Assembly (NCBI GenBank): GCA_047974625.1
Contig: JBKECK010000068.1
Coordinates: forward strand, 1 to 64,000
Reading direction: 5' to 3'
Source of the DNA: CADEDH01 sp047974625
GTDB lineage: Bacteria > Actinomycetota > Acidimicrobiia > Acidimicrobiales > SZUA-35
Length of the DNA: 64,000 bases
A program made the translations under genes and the position numbers. Of this stretch, positions 55,159-63,612 are shown one piece after another (position 1 is the first letter of the stretch; each line of letters opens with the position of its first letter). The notes beneath the pieces are model-generated. The model was not told the DNA's origin. It ran no database searches and saw only the letters and a list, made by a program, of their open reading frames with translations.

Positions 55159-57756
55159 TTAACGCTCGTCATCGTCGACCACCGGCCAATTGATGGGCCC
55201 GACGGGCTCCAGATCGGCCGACGACCACCCCACCAGGAGCTGGTGGGGTCCGGGCACGTCCCGCCAACCGTCGGCCCACCGGGCCAGGGCCCGGGCCGGC
55301 ACCGGCACGGTCACCGACCCGGTGGCGCCGGGGTCGAGCCGAACCACGTCCGCCCCAACGAACACGCGGTCGGGTCGGGGCCAGGTTGACGGGGCGAGCT
55401 CGACGGCCGGGCCACCGTCGCCCGGGGTCGGGTCGGCGGCGCCGCCGTCGGGCGGTTCGAGGTAGACCTGTACCACCGCCTTGCCCGGCCGGTCCCCGGT
55501 GTTGGTGATCGCCACCACCACCCGGGCGGCCTCGGTGGTGGGGCCGGCGTCGACGGCGGAGCGGACCACCCCGGGATCGATCCGGGTGTCGCGGACGGTG
55601 AAGCTGGTGTAGCCGAGGCCGTACCCGAACGGGGCCAGGGGGCCCACCCCCCGCCTCCGGTAGGAGCGACCGCCCACGAGGTGGCCGTCCACCCGGTAGT
55701 CGAGGGTGAGGCCGGCCGGCACCGGGCCGGGGTCGAGGCGGGGCAGTTCGAAGGGTGCGTCCTCGATCCGGCGGGGCCAGGTGACCGGGAGCCGACCCCC
55801 GGGTTCGGCCCGACCGGTGATCACGTCGGCCAGGGCGCCGCCCATCTCCTGGCCCCCGTACCAGGCCATCAGGACGGCGCCGGGGTCGTCGATCCAGGCC
55901 TCGGCGTCGACCGGCCCGCCGGCGTTGACCACCACCACCGTGTTCGGGTTGGCCGCCGACACCCGCGTGATCAGTTCGGCCTGGTCGCCGGGCAGGCCGA
56001 ACATCACCCGGTCGTGACCTTCGGTCTCCCATTCGTGGTCGAGGCCGACCACCACGACGGCCAGGTCGGCCCCGGCGGCCGCGGCCACCGCCTCGTCGAG
56101 CTCGGCCCCGGGATCGCCCGGGGGCAGGTGACCGAACCGCAGACCGATCAGGGGATGGTCGGCCCGCGACCATTCGACCACCACCTCGACCTCGGCCCCG
56201 TCGTCGCGGACCACCTCACCGAACCGTTCCGACGAGCCGAAACCGAACAGGGCGTCGGAGGGCCGGGGGTCGGTCCAGTTGTCGGCCACCAGCTCCCCGT
56301 CCACCATCACCCTCGACCGGCCGGTGGCCAGCACCGAGAACTGGTGGCCACCGGAGCCCGAGAGGCGGAGCCGCCCAGTCCACCGTTGGGAGCCGACCTC
56401 GTCGTTCGGGCGGCGCTGACCGAACCAGCCGATACGGCGGGCGGTGCCGCGGGCCACGACGCCGCCGTCGAGCTCGGCGCCCCCGAACCGTTCCAGGGTC
56501 AGGGGTTCCACCCACTCGTCGTCGGCGGGAACCGGGAGGTAGCGGTGGGCCCGGACGCCCCGGTGGTGGACGATCTCGCTGTCGGGCAGGGCCTCGGTCA
56601 GCCCGGCCAGGGGGGATACGGCCCGGTGGGCGTTGACCTGGGCCGACCCACCCCCCTGGATGACCCCGGGATCGGCGTTGGGCCCGAGCACGGCCACCCG
56701 CCCGGGGACGGTCTCCAACGGGAGGAGGTGCCGGTTGCGGAGCAGCACCATGCCTTCGGTGGCCGCCCGGCGGGCCAGGGCTCGTTCGGCGGGATCGTCC
56801 ACCGACCGTTCCGCGGCCTCCCCGGTGGCGGCCGCGGCGGTGGGGGCGGCCGCCCCGTCGGCCCCGGACCCGGGGGCGACCCCGGCCAGCCGGCCGACCC
56901 GGCCGGCGAGCTGGACCAACCGGCCGGCCCGTTCGGCCACTACGGCCTCGTCGATCGCGCCGGTGTCGACGGCGGCCCGCAGCCGGGACCCGAACCACCG
57001 CGGCGGGCCCGGCATCTCCAGGTCGAGTCCGGCTTCGAGGGACCGGACGGTGTGGTGGGTGGCCCCCCAGTCCGACATGATGAGGCCGTCGAATCCCCAC
57101 TCATCCCGGACGAGTTCGGTGAGGAGCCAGTGGTGCTCGCTGCAGAAGGTTCCGTCGAGGCGCGGGTAGGCGGCCATGAAGCACCCGACCGCGGCCTCGG
57201 CCATGGCCTCGAACGGGAGCAGGTAGTTCTCCCGGAGCACGTCCATCGGCACCTCCGACGACACGTCCATCCGGGCGTACTCGATGTCGTTGGCCACCAG
57301 GTGCTTGCCGCACGCCGCCACCCCGCGGCCCTGGACGCCGTCGACGAAGGCCACCGCCATCAGGGCGGTGAGCCGCGGGTCCTCGCCGAAGGACTCGAAG
57401 TTGCGGCCGCCGAGCGGGTGGCGGGCCAGGTTCACGGTGGGAGCCAGCAGGACCTGGGCCCCCTTGCGGACGGCGTCGAGGCCGATCAGCGCCCCTACGT
57501 CGGTGGCCAACCCCGGGTCGAAGCTGGCCGCCACGGCCAGGGACGCGGGCAGGCACACCGACCGGGAACCGGGCGAACCCGCCCCCCGGGCCCCCACCGG
57601 GCCGTCGGTGGTGCGTACCGACCCGAGGCCCAACCGGGTCACGGGTTGGGTGGTCCAGGCGTCGCGTCCCGAAACCAGCGCCACCAGCTCATCCCGGGTC
57701 AGCTCGGCGACGAGTTTGGCGCTGTGCGCCGGGAGATCTTCAGCGGACGTGCTCAT
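55159..57756 (-). CDS. Family 3 glycoside hydrolase (beta-glucosidase type) with PA14 insert
   Basis: 865 residues from ATG 57756 (ATG 57774 is possible). The GH3 N-domain has GLGSVRTTDGPVG, GRNFESFGEDPRLTALMAVAFVDGVQ, ACGKHLVANDIEYARMDVSSEV and the nucleophile Asp in GFDGLIMSDWGATH. The C-domain (EGMVLLRNRHLLPLETVPGRVAVLGPNAD) is interrupted by a PA14-like module (ARRIGWFGQRRPNDEVGSQR to SVLATGRSRVMVDGELV). It ends in a fibronectin-III-like domain. There is no signal peptide, so it probably acts in the cytoplasm on imported beta-glucosides. Confidence 0.92.
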   Translation of the reverse strand: MSTSAEDLPAHSAKLVAELTRDELVALVSGRDAWTTQPVTRLGLGSVRTTDGPVGARGAGSPGSRSVCLPASLAVAASFDPGLATDVGALIGLDAVRKGAQVLLAPTVNLARHPLGGRNFESFGEDPRLTALMAVAFVDGVQGRGVAACGKHLVANDIEYARMDVSSEVPMDVLRENYLLPFEAMAEAAVGCFMAAYPRLDGTFCSEHHWLLTELVRDEWGFDGLIMSDWGATHHTVRSLEAGLDLEMPGPPRWFGSRLRAAVDTGAIDEAVVAERAGRLVQLAGRVGRLAGVAPGSGADGAAAPTAAAATGEAAERSVDDPAERALARRAATEGMVLLRNRHLLPLETVPGRVAVLGPNADPGVIQGGGSAQVNAHRAVSPLAGLTEALPDSEIVHHRGVRAHRYLPVPADDEWVEPLTLERFGGAELDGGVVARGTARRIGWFGQRRPNDEVGSQRWTGRLRLSGSGGHQFSVLATGRSRVMVDGELVADNWTDPRPSDALFGFGSSERFGEVVRDDGAEVEVVVEWSRADHPLIGLRFGHLPPGDPGAELDEAVAAAAGADLAVVVVGLDHEWETEGHDRVMFGLPGDQAELITRVSAANPNTVVVVNAGGPVDAEAWIDDPGAVLMAWYGGQEMGGALADVITGRAEPGGRLPVTWPRRIEDAPFELPRLDPGPVPAGLTLDYRVDGHLVGGRSYRRRGVGPLAPFGYGLGYTSFTVRDTRIDPGVVRSAVDAGPTTEAARVVVAITNTGDRPGKAVVQVYLEPPDGGAADPTPGDGGPAVELAPSTWPRPDRVFVGADVVRLDPGATGSVTVPVPARALARWADGWRDVPGPHQLLVGWSSADLEPVGPINWPVVDDDER

Positions 57757-57852
57757 GAGCAGATTGTGGACCATTCTGGGGACTCGGGGCAGCTACTCCG
57801 CGACTTGACCGCCAGCAGTAGCGTCTAGTCGGGGCAGACGGAGGAGGCTTCG

Positions 57853-58632
57853 ATGCGACATGTGGTTTCCGGCATCCTGATCGGTGGTTCCCTGGTGATC
57901 ATGGGGATCATGCTGGGCCAGAGCGGGCTGCTGTCCCTCGGCCTGCCCGGTTTCCTCGACCCCACCGAATCCGAGGCGGCCGTACTCCAGTCCGACGAGG
58001 CCGAGATCACCTCGGTGGAACCGATCAGCCTGGACTGCCGGGCCCGCGTCCACGCCCGGGTGCCGGTGGAGGGCGTCCGGGAGCACGAGATGTTCGGCCA
58101 GGTGTACCGAACCGACCGGGTGACCCTGGACGCCGTCGGCGACGTCGACACCTGTGTCGACGGGGGGTCCACCGAGATCGTGACCCGTCCCGACGGCACC
58201 ACCGAGGTGACCGTCGACGCCGCCGCCATCACCTTCCAGCGGCCCCGGGTGGACATGGTGGCCACCGCCGACACCCTGACCGTGGAGGAGGGTTTCGTGG
58301 GCAAGGTGACCGACGTGTTCCCCTGGGTGGACGACAACCTGGGCCTCACCCCGGCCGCCTACGCCTACGCCCAGACGGTGATCGGCAGCAGCGCCTGCAT
58401 GGAGACCGCGTACGACACCACCCGCGAGGTCCTAACCGGGGCCTACCGGCAGCAGCTCGTCGACCAGGGGATCGACCCCGACAAGCTGACCATCACCGTG
58501 GAGGGTGAACCCACCTTCACCGAACCGGAGCAGCCCGACATGGGTGGGATCCAGATGTCGGTGGGCGGCGAGGACGAGATCGTCTGCACGGCCGACAACG
58601 CCGTGGTCGGCGTGGCCCCCGCCGCCCGCTGA
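57853..58632 (+). CDS. DUF4230-like membrane-anchored protein
   Basis: 259 residues. An N-terminal helix (VVSGILIGGSLVIMGIMLGQSG) anchors a soluble domain. It has a DUF4230-like pattern: RARVHARVPVEGVREHEMFGQVYRTDRVTLDAVGDVDTCVD (split at normal text) and VTVDAAAITFQRPRVD. Four cysteines (LDC, DTC, SAC, IVC) could form disulfides outside the membrane. A strong ribosome site GGAGGAGG lies 7 nt upstream of the ATG. The function is unknown. Monocistronic, divergent from the GH3 gene. Confidence 0.65.
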   Translation: MRHVVSGILIGGSLVIMGIMLGQSGLLSLGLPGFLDPTESEAAVLQSDEAEITSVEPISLDCRARVHARVPVEGVREHEMFGQVYRTDRVTLDAVGDVDTCVDGGSTEIVTRPDGTTEVTVDAAAITFQRPRVDMVATADTLTVEEGFVGKVTDVFPWVDDNLGLTPAAYAYAQTVIGSSACMETAYDTTREVLTGAYRQQLVDQGIDPDKLTITVEGEPTFTEPEQPDMGGIQMSVGGEDEIVCTADNAVVGVAPAAR

Positions 58633-58679
58633 ACCGCCCCCAACCGGACCGTCCGGCCCGATCGGGCTATGGCTGGGCG

Positions 58680-58685
58680 TAGAGT
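58680..58685 (+). promoter_or_regulatory. Leaderless-type -10 box (TAGAGT)
   Basis: TAGAGT is 6 nt before GTG 58692. Confidence 0.5.
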
Positions 58686-58691
58686 CCGGGG

Positions 58692-59126
58692 GTGGCGCGA
58701 GGCACCCCGGACGAGCTCGACGGGCCTCTGGCCGTCAACGATGCTCTGACCGTGCCCGCGGCCGAGCTCACGTGGCGGTTCTCCCCCTCGGGGGGTCCGG
58801 GCGGCCAGCACGCCAACACCACCAATTCCCGGGCCGAGGTGGTCTACGACATCGCCTCCTCGGCGGTGTTGAGCGAGCGACAGCGTGAGATCCTGACCCA
58901 GGCCTTCGGGCCCCGGCTCACGGTCGGCGTCGACGACACCCGGTCGCAGGCCCGGAACCGGGCCCTGGCCCGGCAGCGGTTGGCGGAACGGCTCCGGGCG
59001 GCCCTGGTCCCGCCCCGGAACCGGCGGGCCACGAAGCCCGGTCGGCGGGCCCGGCAGCGGCGCCTCGACGCCAAACGGCGTCGCTCGGATCTCAAATCAC
59101 AGCGCCGCCGTCCGCCGATCGACTGA
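58692..59126 (+). CDS. arfB: ArfB/YaeJ-type peptidyl-tRNA hydrolase (ribosome rescue)
   Basis: 144 residues, the family length. The GGQ loop is FSPSGGPGGQHANTTNSRAEV, and the C-terminal tail is strongly basic (RRATKPGRRARQRRLDAKRR), as needed to enter the empty mRNA channel. It hydrolyses peptidyl-tRNA on stalled ribosomes. The 3' end overlaps the decayed MFS gene on the opposite strand by 35 bp. Confidence 0.93.
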   Translation: MARGTPDELDGPLAVNDALTVPAAELTWRFSPSGGPGGQHANTTNSRAEVVYDIASSAVLSERQREILTQAFGPRLTVGVDDTRSQARNRALARQRLAERLRAALVPPRNRRATKPGRRARQRRLDAKRRRSDLKSQRRRPPID

Positions 59127-60038
59127 GCGGGGGCCGGCGGCCCATGGGGATCGAGACCACCAGGGCGAGCACGAGCAGGACGATGACCACCCCGATCACG
59201 GTGGTGTTGCTGCCCACGACATCGGCCAGATAGCCGGCGGTGGGCGGCCCGATGAGCCCGCCCCAGGCCGAACGACAGGAACAGGAGGCCCATGGTGGTG
59301 CCGATCCCGTCCACCCCGACGAGATGGATGAGGGCCTCCGGGCACACCGAGACGAAGCCCCCGTAGGCGGTGCCGAGCACCACGGCGAACAGGGCGAGTT
59401 GGCCGTAGCGGCCGTCCGCGGTGGGCCACACCAGGTAGGCGAGCGGCTGGAGCACCAGGGTGAGCTGGAGTAGCCGGATCGGACCCATCCGGTTGGCCAC
59501 CACCATCAGGCCCACCCGGCCGACGATGCTGGACAGGCCGATCAGGCCGACGAGGCGGGCCGCCCCGGCCGAGCTGATCCCCTCGGCGGTGGCGAAGGGG
59601 ACGATGAAGGCGAAGGCCACGAAGAGCCCGATCGACATCAGGATCGAGGACGCGAACAGGGACCGGAAGCGGGGGTCGGCCAGGGTCCGGGCGGCGATCC
59701 TCCGGGCCCCGGCGAGGGTGCGGACGGGGGGCGCCCGGGGGGCAGGGCGGATCGACGATGGCCAACCCGGCGATGAGGAGGCCCACCGCGCCGATGCCGG
59801 CGATCACCACATAGGCCCGCCGCCAGCCGTGGTCGGAGATGATCGCCTCGGCCAGGGGGCTGAGCACGAGGGTGCCGACCCCGTTGCCGACCGCGGCCAC
59901 GGCCACCCCGGCCGCCGCTACCCAGGCCCGGCCGGACTCGACGAGGGGGTCGGCCGTCGCCGCCGGCGGGCCAGTTTCCCGACCGATCCCCGTTGAGGTG
60001 GCGGGGTGCCCGGCGTCGGGATGGTTGACGTCGGTCAC
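59092..60038 (-). pseudogene. Truncated, doubly frameshifted MFS transporter remnant
   Basis: Three reading frames in series encode the second two-thirds of an MFS permease. Frame 1 (to about 59740): GVAVAAVGNGVGTLVLSPLAEAIISDHGWRRAY. Frame 2 (about 59735 to 59265): PVRTLAGARRIAARTLADPRF and MSIGLFVAFAFIVPFATAEG to LLFLSFGLG. Frame 3 (to TGA 59092): GLIGPPTAGYLADVVGSNTT and VIGVVIVLLVLALVVSIPMG. Each join is one extra base in a short C or G run. The first four helices are also missing, replaced by a 45-residue polar start, so decay is likely. Confidence 0.8.
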
Positions 60039-60065
60039 CCTTTGGAGTCTTCACCATCGGCGAGC

Positions 60066-60071
60066 GATACT
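60066..60071 (+). promoter_or_regulatory. Leaderless-type -10 box (GATACT)
   Basis: GATACT is 7 nt before ATG 60079. Confidence 0.5.
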
Positions 60072-60078
60072 CACATCC

Positions 60079-60516
60079 ATGGCTGAAGCTGACTCTCTTC
60101 CGGTTAAGAAGGCGTGGGACCTCGTCGACGAGGCCAAGGCGAAGATCGACAACCTCACGCCCGAGCAGGTCAAGGCTGAGCTCGAGTCGGGTTCGGCCAC
60201 GGTGGTGGACATCCGTGACCATCGGGAGCTGTACCTGAAGGGCAAGATCCCGGGCGCCGTGCATGCACCCCGCGGCATGCTCGAGTTCTGGATCGACCCG
60301 GCCAGCGAGTACTACCGGGAGCTGTTCACCCCGGACAAGCGGTTCGTCCTGTACTGCGCCGGCGGTGGCCGTTCGGCCCTGGCGGCCAAGACCATGAAGG
60401 ACATGGGGTATCCCGACGTCGGCCACCTCGAACCCGGGTTCGGGGGCTGGGAGTCGGCCGGCTACGACATCGAGGACATCAAGGCCAGCTCCAAGTGGGT
60501 GCCCCGGTCGTCCTGA
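60079..60516 (+). CDS. Single-domain rhodanese-like sulfurtransferase
   Basis: 145 residues. An N-terminal helical extension (KKAWDLVDEAKAKIDNLTPEQVKAEL) precedes the rhodanese fold: VVDIRDHRELYLKGKIPGAVHAPRG and the active loop VLYCAGGGRSALAAKTMKDMG with nucleophile Cys. The six-residue loop suits thiosulfate sulfurtransferase or sulfur-relay roles. Monocistronic with its own promoter. Together with the enzyme at 40617 it is the second rhodanese in the window. Confidence 0.92.
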   Translation: MAEADSLPVKKAWDLVDEAKAKIDNLTPEQVKAELESGSATVVDIRDHRELYLKGKIPGAVHAPRGMLEFWIDPASEYYRELFTPDKRFVLYCAGGGRSALAAKTMKDMGYPDVGHLEPGFGGWESAGYDIEDIKASSKWVPRSS

Positions 60517-60543
60517 CCGGTCGGTGTTCGGCCGGCGCCCGTC

Positions 60544-62484
60544 TCAGGACCCGAGTTTGATCTCGAAGTAGGTCCGGTTGCCGTTGACCGGGATCGCCCC
60601 GGCCGAGTCCGAGACCACCTGTCCGTCGCAGTCGGCGGCCTCGGCGAGGAACTCCCCCGCCGGTAGTTCGAGCTCGATCGAGTCCTCGGGGGCCAGCACC
60701 GTGTCGTCGGGCAATTCGTTCAATCCGGCCGGACCCGACCCGGCCGGATTGACCGCGAGGCTGCACAGGTCGGTGCCGGTGTCGTTGACCCAGGTTGTGG
60801 CCAACACCTCGACGGGGGCCTCGGTCACCTCGAATCCCTCGGCGAAGACCAGGGTGCGGTCCACGAAGAAGCCGATCTCGTAGACACCGGCCTCGAGACC
60901 CCCCTCCGGTCCGTTGACGCACAGCGGCAGGTTGTGGCCGGATTGGCCGTAACGCCACGTCTGGTCGGTCAGGTTGGCGGCGAACACCTCACCGTTGTGG
61001 TACCAGATCCCGTCCCAGGTGCCTCCCTCCGGCGCACCGGCCCAGTCCACGAAGAGGCACAGCTCGACGACACCGGCGGTTGCGGTGCGGACGATCTCGG
61101 TGGGGGCGCCCTCGGTGACCCCGAGCGAGAACCTCGGGTTGCTGAACCGGACGTGGCTGGCCGCCTCGAGGGTTTGGGGCTCGGCGGTGGTCGCCGCCGC
61201 GACCAGGGGCCGGATCAGGTTGACGGGCCGGAGGCCGAGCAGGGCGCCCCCGGCCGGATCGCAATTGTCGGCCTGGTCGATGAGGCCGTCGCCGTTGGTG
61301 TCCGACAGGGCTCGGCAGTCCTCGGAGGGAACACCGTCGGTGATGGCGTGGCCGGTGGAGACAGCCACCAACCGGCCTTGGGCGTCGACGACTGGTCCGC
61401 CGCTGGAGGCGTCCAGGATGGCGGCGTCGGTGCGGATCAGGGCCCGGTCCCCGACACCCGCCTGGGCGGTGAACCCCTCGACCGCTCCGGGTATCGACCG
61501 GACAGGCTGGTCGGCACCGTCGAAACCGAGGAGTTGGATCGGAGCGCCGACGACGAGCTGGTCGCTGTCACCCAGGGGCAGGGCCGGGAAGACGGCGTCG
61601 GCCGGCATGGCCCCACCGTCGAGGGTCCGGGCCACCTTGATGACCGCCAGGTCGGCTTCGGGGTCGACGGTGAGCAGGTCGGCCTGGTAGCGGAGATCGG
61701 CCGGGCCGGTGTCGTCGGACACGATGGCCACGGCCAACGAGGCGAAATCGCATTCGACACCGGGGGTGGCTACCTGGGCGGTGGTGACGATCAGACCGTC
61801 CGCGGAGACCAAGGCCCCCGAGCCGAAACAGACCGGTTGGCCGGCCGGGTCCAGCCCCACGACGCCGACGGCCGAGCGGGCCAGATCGTCGATGGGCGCG
61901 GCCGCCACCTCGGAGGTCGGGCCGGCCGCCGGGGCATCGGAGCGCCGGCCGGAACGGGTCAGCACCATGATCCCGGCCACGACGACAACGGCGGCCACCG
62001 CCAGACCGGCCAGCTTCCGCCATTCGACCCCGGCGATCCAGCCGCCGGCCCCGGGCGGGGACGGGGTCCCTCCGGTCGGGTCGGGGGGTATGGGGCCCGT
62101 GGCGCGGGGGCGGCGGTGGGGGACCCGACCGGAGGGATCCGGAGGATCGGCCGACCCCGGCAACGCCAGATCGGGGAGACCGCCGGGACCGGACCGGTGA
62201 CGCGGCTCGGGCCACAGCCGTTCGGCGGCCCCGGTGCCGGACCCCACCTCACGGTTGGGGCCCGCCTCGGGATTGGGGCCCGCCTCACGGTTGGGGCCCG
62301 CCTCGGGGTTGGGGCCCGCCTCGAACGGGGGGTCGACCGCGGGGGCGGCGCCGGCCGGTTCGGGGCCGGGCTCCGCACCGGGCCTCGGAAGCACCGGGGA
62401 GGTGCCGGGGTCCGGGGGCCGGGCCGGCGGTTCCGGTTCCAGCGGTGGCTCGCCGCCGCTGGTTGGCCATCGATGGTCGGACAC
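60544..62484 (-). CDS. Membrane-anchored trypsin-fold protein lacking the catalytic His, with calcium-binding-like loop
   Basis: 646 residues from GTG 62484. A long Pro/Gly/Glu-rich cytoplasmic head, one helix (LAGLAVAAVVVVAGIMVL), then a trypsin-like domain. At the His position it reads ADGLIVTTAQVATPGV (Gln instead of His); Asp is present (VDPEADLAVIKV) and Ser is in DASSGGPVVD. SDTNGDGLIDQADNCDP resembles a thrombospondin/dockerin calcium loop. Two beta-rich modules follow (residues 390-646), ending NRTYFEIKLGS. It is probably a pseudoprotease that binds ligands outside the cell (inference). The start is 3 bp after the lipid kinase stop. Confidence 0.8.
   Translation of the reverse strand: MSDHRWPTSGGEPPLEPEPPARPPDPGTSPVLPRPGAEPGPEPAGAAPAVDPPFEAGPNPEAGPNREAGPNPEAGPNREVGSGTGAAERLWPEPRHRSGPGGLPDLALPGSADPPDPSGRVPHRRPRATGPIPPDPTGGTPSPPGAGGWIAGVEWRKLAGLAVAAVVVVAGIMVLTRSGRRSDAPAAGPTSEVAAAPIDDLARSAVGVVGLDPAGQPVCFGSGALVSADGLIVTTAQVATPGVECDFASLAVAIVSDDTGPADLRYQADLLTVDPEADLAVIKVARTLDGGAMPADAVFPALPLGDSDQLVVGAPIQLLGFDGADQPVRSIPGAVEGFTAQAGVGDRALIRTDAAILDASSGGPVVDAQGRLVAVSTGHAITDGVPSEDCRALSDTNGDGLIDQADNCDPAGGALLGLRPVNLIRPLVAAATTAEPQTLEAASHVRFSNPRFSLGVTEGAPTEIVRTATAGVVELCLFVDWAGAPEGGTWDGIWYHNGEVFAANLTDQTWRYGQSGHNLPLCVNGPEGGLEAGVYEIGFFVDRTLVFAEGFEVTEAPVEVLATTWVNDTGTDLCSLAVNPAGSGPAGLNELPDDTVLAPEDSIELELPAGEFLAEAADCDGQVVSDSAGAIPVNGNRTYFEIKLGS
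62255..62326 (-). repeat. In-frame 18-bp repeat (EAGPNP/EAGPNR), four copies
   Basis: TTGGGGCCCGCCTC recurs at 62255, 62273, 62291 and 62309 on the plus strand (18-bp period). It encodes Glu-Ala-Gly-Pro-Asn-(Pro/Arg) repeats in the cytoplasmic head of the trypsin-fold protein. Confidence 0.9.
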
Positions 62485-62486
62485 GG

Positions 62487-63377
62487 TTACCCCCGGGGAA
62501 CGACAGCCAGAGTACCGGCCAGCCGTAGGGCCCGGTGGGCGGCCCGGTAGGGGCCCGGAACGAATCGTTCCCCGTCGGCCCACATCTGGGCGTCGATGGC
62601 CACCGAAACCTCCTCAGCCCGGTAGGTGGTGACTGCGGGGTGATCGACATGGCGCCCGAAGAAGACGGTGGGCAGCATGCGGGTGAAGGTGAACCAGGAG
62701 ACGGCACCGATGACGACGACGTCGAGACGGCCGTCGGTGGGGTCGGCGTCGGGGGCGATGGCCATACCCGCTCCGAAGCAGCGGGTATTGGCCACTGCAA
62801 CCAGGACGGCCTCGTGGGAGAAGCACGCCCGGCCGGAACCGTCACCGTCGAGCCCGATGGTGACCGGGAACGGGGCGAGGCGGGGCAGGGCGGCCAGGGC
62901 CCCGAGGGTGTAGCGCTGACCGCCGAGGGCTCGGGGAAACCGGTCGGCGGCGGCGTTGGCCAGGCTGGAGAAGCCGGCGGTGACCACGCTGGCCGCGTAG
63001 GCGCCGCCGGGGGCGCTGATGAGATCCACGGCCCGGGGTGGGCCCAGGGCGGCCCTCACCGCCTGGTCCAGGGACGTGGGTAGACGCATGGCCCGACCGA
63101 AGTCGTTGCCGGTGCCAGTGGGAATGACGGCGACGACCACGTCGGTGCCGGCCACCGCCGGGAGGGTGTGGTGGAGCAGACCGTCGCCACCCACCACGAT
63201 CAGCCGTTCCAGGACCCCGGCCCGGAGGGCCTGCTCCAGGGCCGGTCGGATCCCGGCCACGGAAAGGGGCCGGATCGGGACCACCTGGCAGCCGGCCGCT
63301 TCCAGCCGGGTGGCCACCGCCTGGTGGCGCTGGCCCTGTCGAGCTGCGGGATTGACGAGAAGATGAACCAGGGCCAT
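62487..63377 (-). CDS. Diacylglycerol kinase-type lipid kinase (DAGK catalytic family)
   Basis: 296 residues from ATG 63377. The DAGK signature shows VHLLVNPAARQGQRHQAV, the nucleotide loop VVGGDGLLHHTL (GGDG at residues 63-66) and IPTGTGNDFGRAMRLP (residues 85-100). The beta-sandwich half includes FGAGMAIAPDADPTDGRLDVVVI and DAQMWADGERF. It phosphorylates diacylglycerol, sphingosine-like or isoprenoid alcohols. It probably shares a transcript with the trypsin-fold gene. A minus-strand TACCGT 8 nt upstream may be the -10 box. Confidence 0.92.
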   Translation of the reverse strand: MALVHLLVNPAARQGQRHQAVATRLEAAGCQVVPIRPLSVAGIRPALEQALRAGVLERLIVVGGDGLLHHTLPAVAGTDVVVAVIPTGTGNDFGRAMRLPTSLDQAVRAALGPPRAVDLISAPGGAYAASVVTAGFSSLANAAADRFPRALGGQRYTLGALAALPRLAPFPVTIGLDGDGSGRACFSHEAVLVAVANTRCFGAGMAIAPDADPTDGRLDVVVIGAVSWFTFTRMLPTVFFGRHVDHPAVTTYRAEEVSVAIDAQMWADGERFVPGPYRAAHRALRLAGTLAVVPRG

Positions 63378-63455
63378 CCCGAGCGACGGTACCCTAATGG
63401 GCGTCCCCCCGCCGGAGCCTTGGGGCGGCGATGACGCCGGCACGGGAAGGACACG

Positions 63456-63488
63456 CTGGGCCCGCCACCGGGTTGGTGTGGGGCCCAG
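63456..63488. promoter_or_regulatory. Inverted repeat in the divergent gap before the sigma-factor gene
   Basis: CTGGGCCC (63456-63463) and GGGCCCAG (63481-63488) are perfect 8-bp arms, with CCACC/GGTG partly paired inside. A TATTTA element follows at 63493-63498. It could be an operator or an upstream terminator-like hairpin. Confidence 0.4.
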
Positions 63489-63521
63489 ACCCTATTTACG
63501 GCGAAGGCCGCGCCAGCGAGC

Positions 63522-63605
63522 ATGACGGTCGAACGGTCCGAGCGAGTGGACCGACGGGCGCAACGCCAGCGCCAGAAAGCCAAGAGAAACCCACACCGGA
63601 TGTGA
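63522..63605 (+). CDS. Possible 27-residue basic leader peptide
   Basis: A short open frame starting MTVERSERVDRRAQRQRQ and ending HRM stops 7 nt before the sigma-factor ATG. It has 12 Arg or Lys residues. There is no strong ribosome site; it is included because its position would allow translational coupling. It could be chance in this GC-rich sequence. Confidence 0.25.
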   Translation: MTVERSERVDRRAQRQRQKAKRNPHRM

Positions 63606-63612
63606 CCTCACC

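Noticed and set aside
55681..57828. Plus-strand open frame of over 700 codons opposite the GH3 gene
   Set aside because: Antisense shadow with no recognisable motif; the minus-strand GH3 enzyme is complete.
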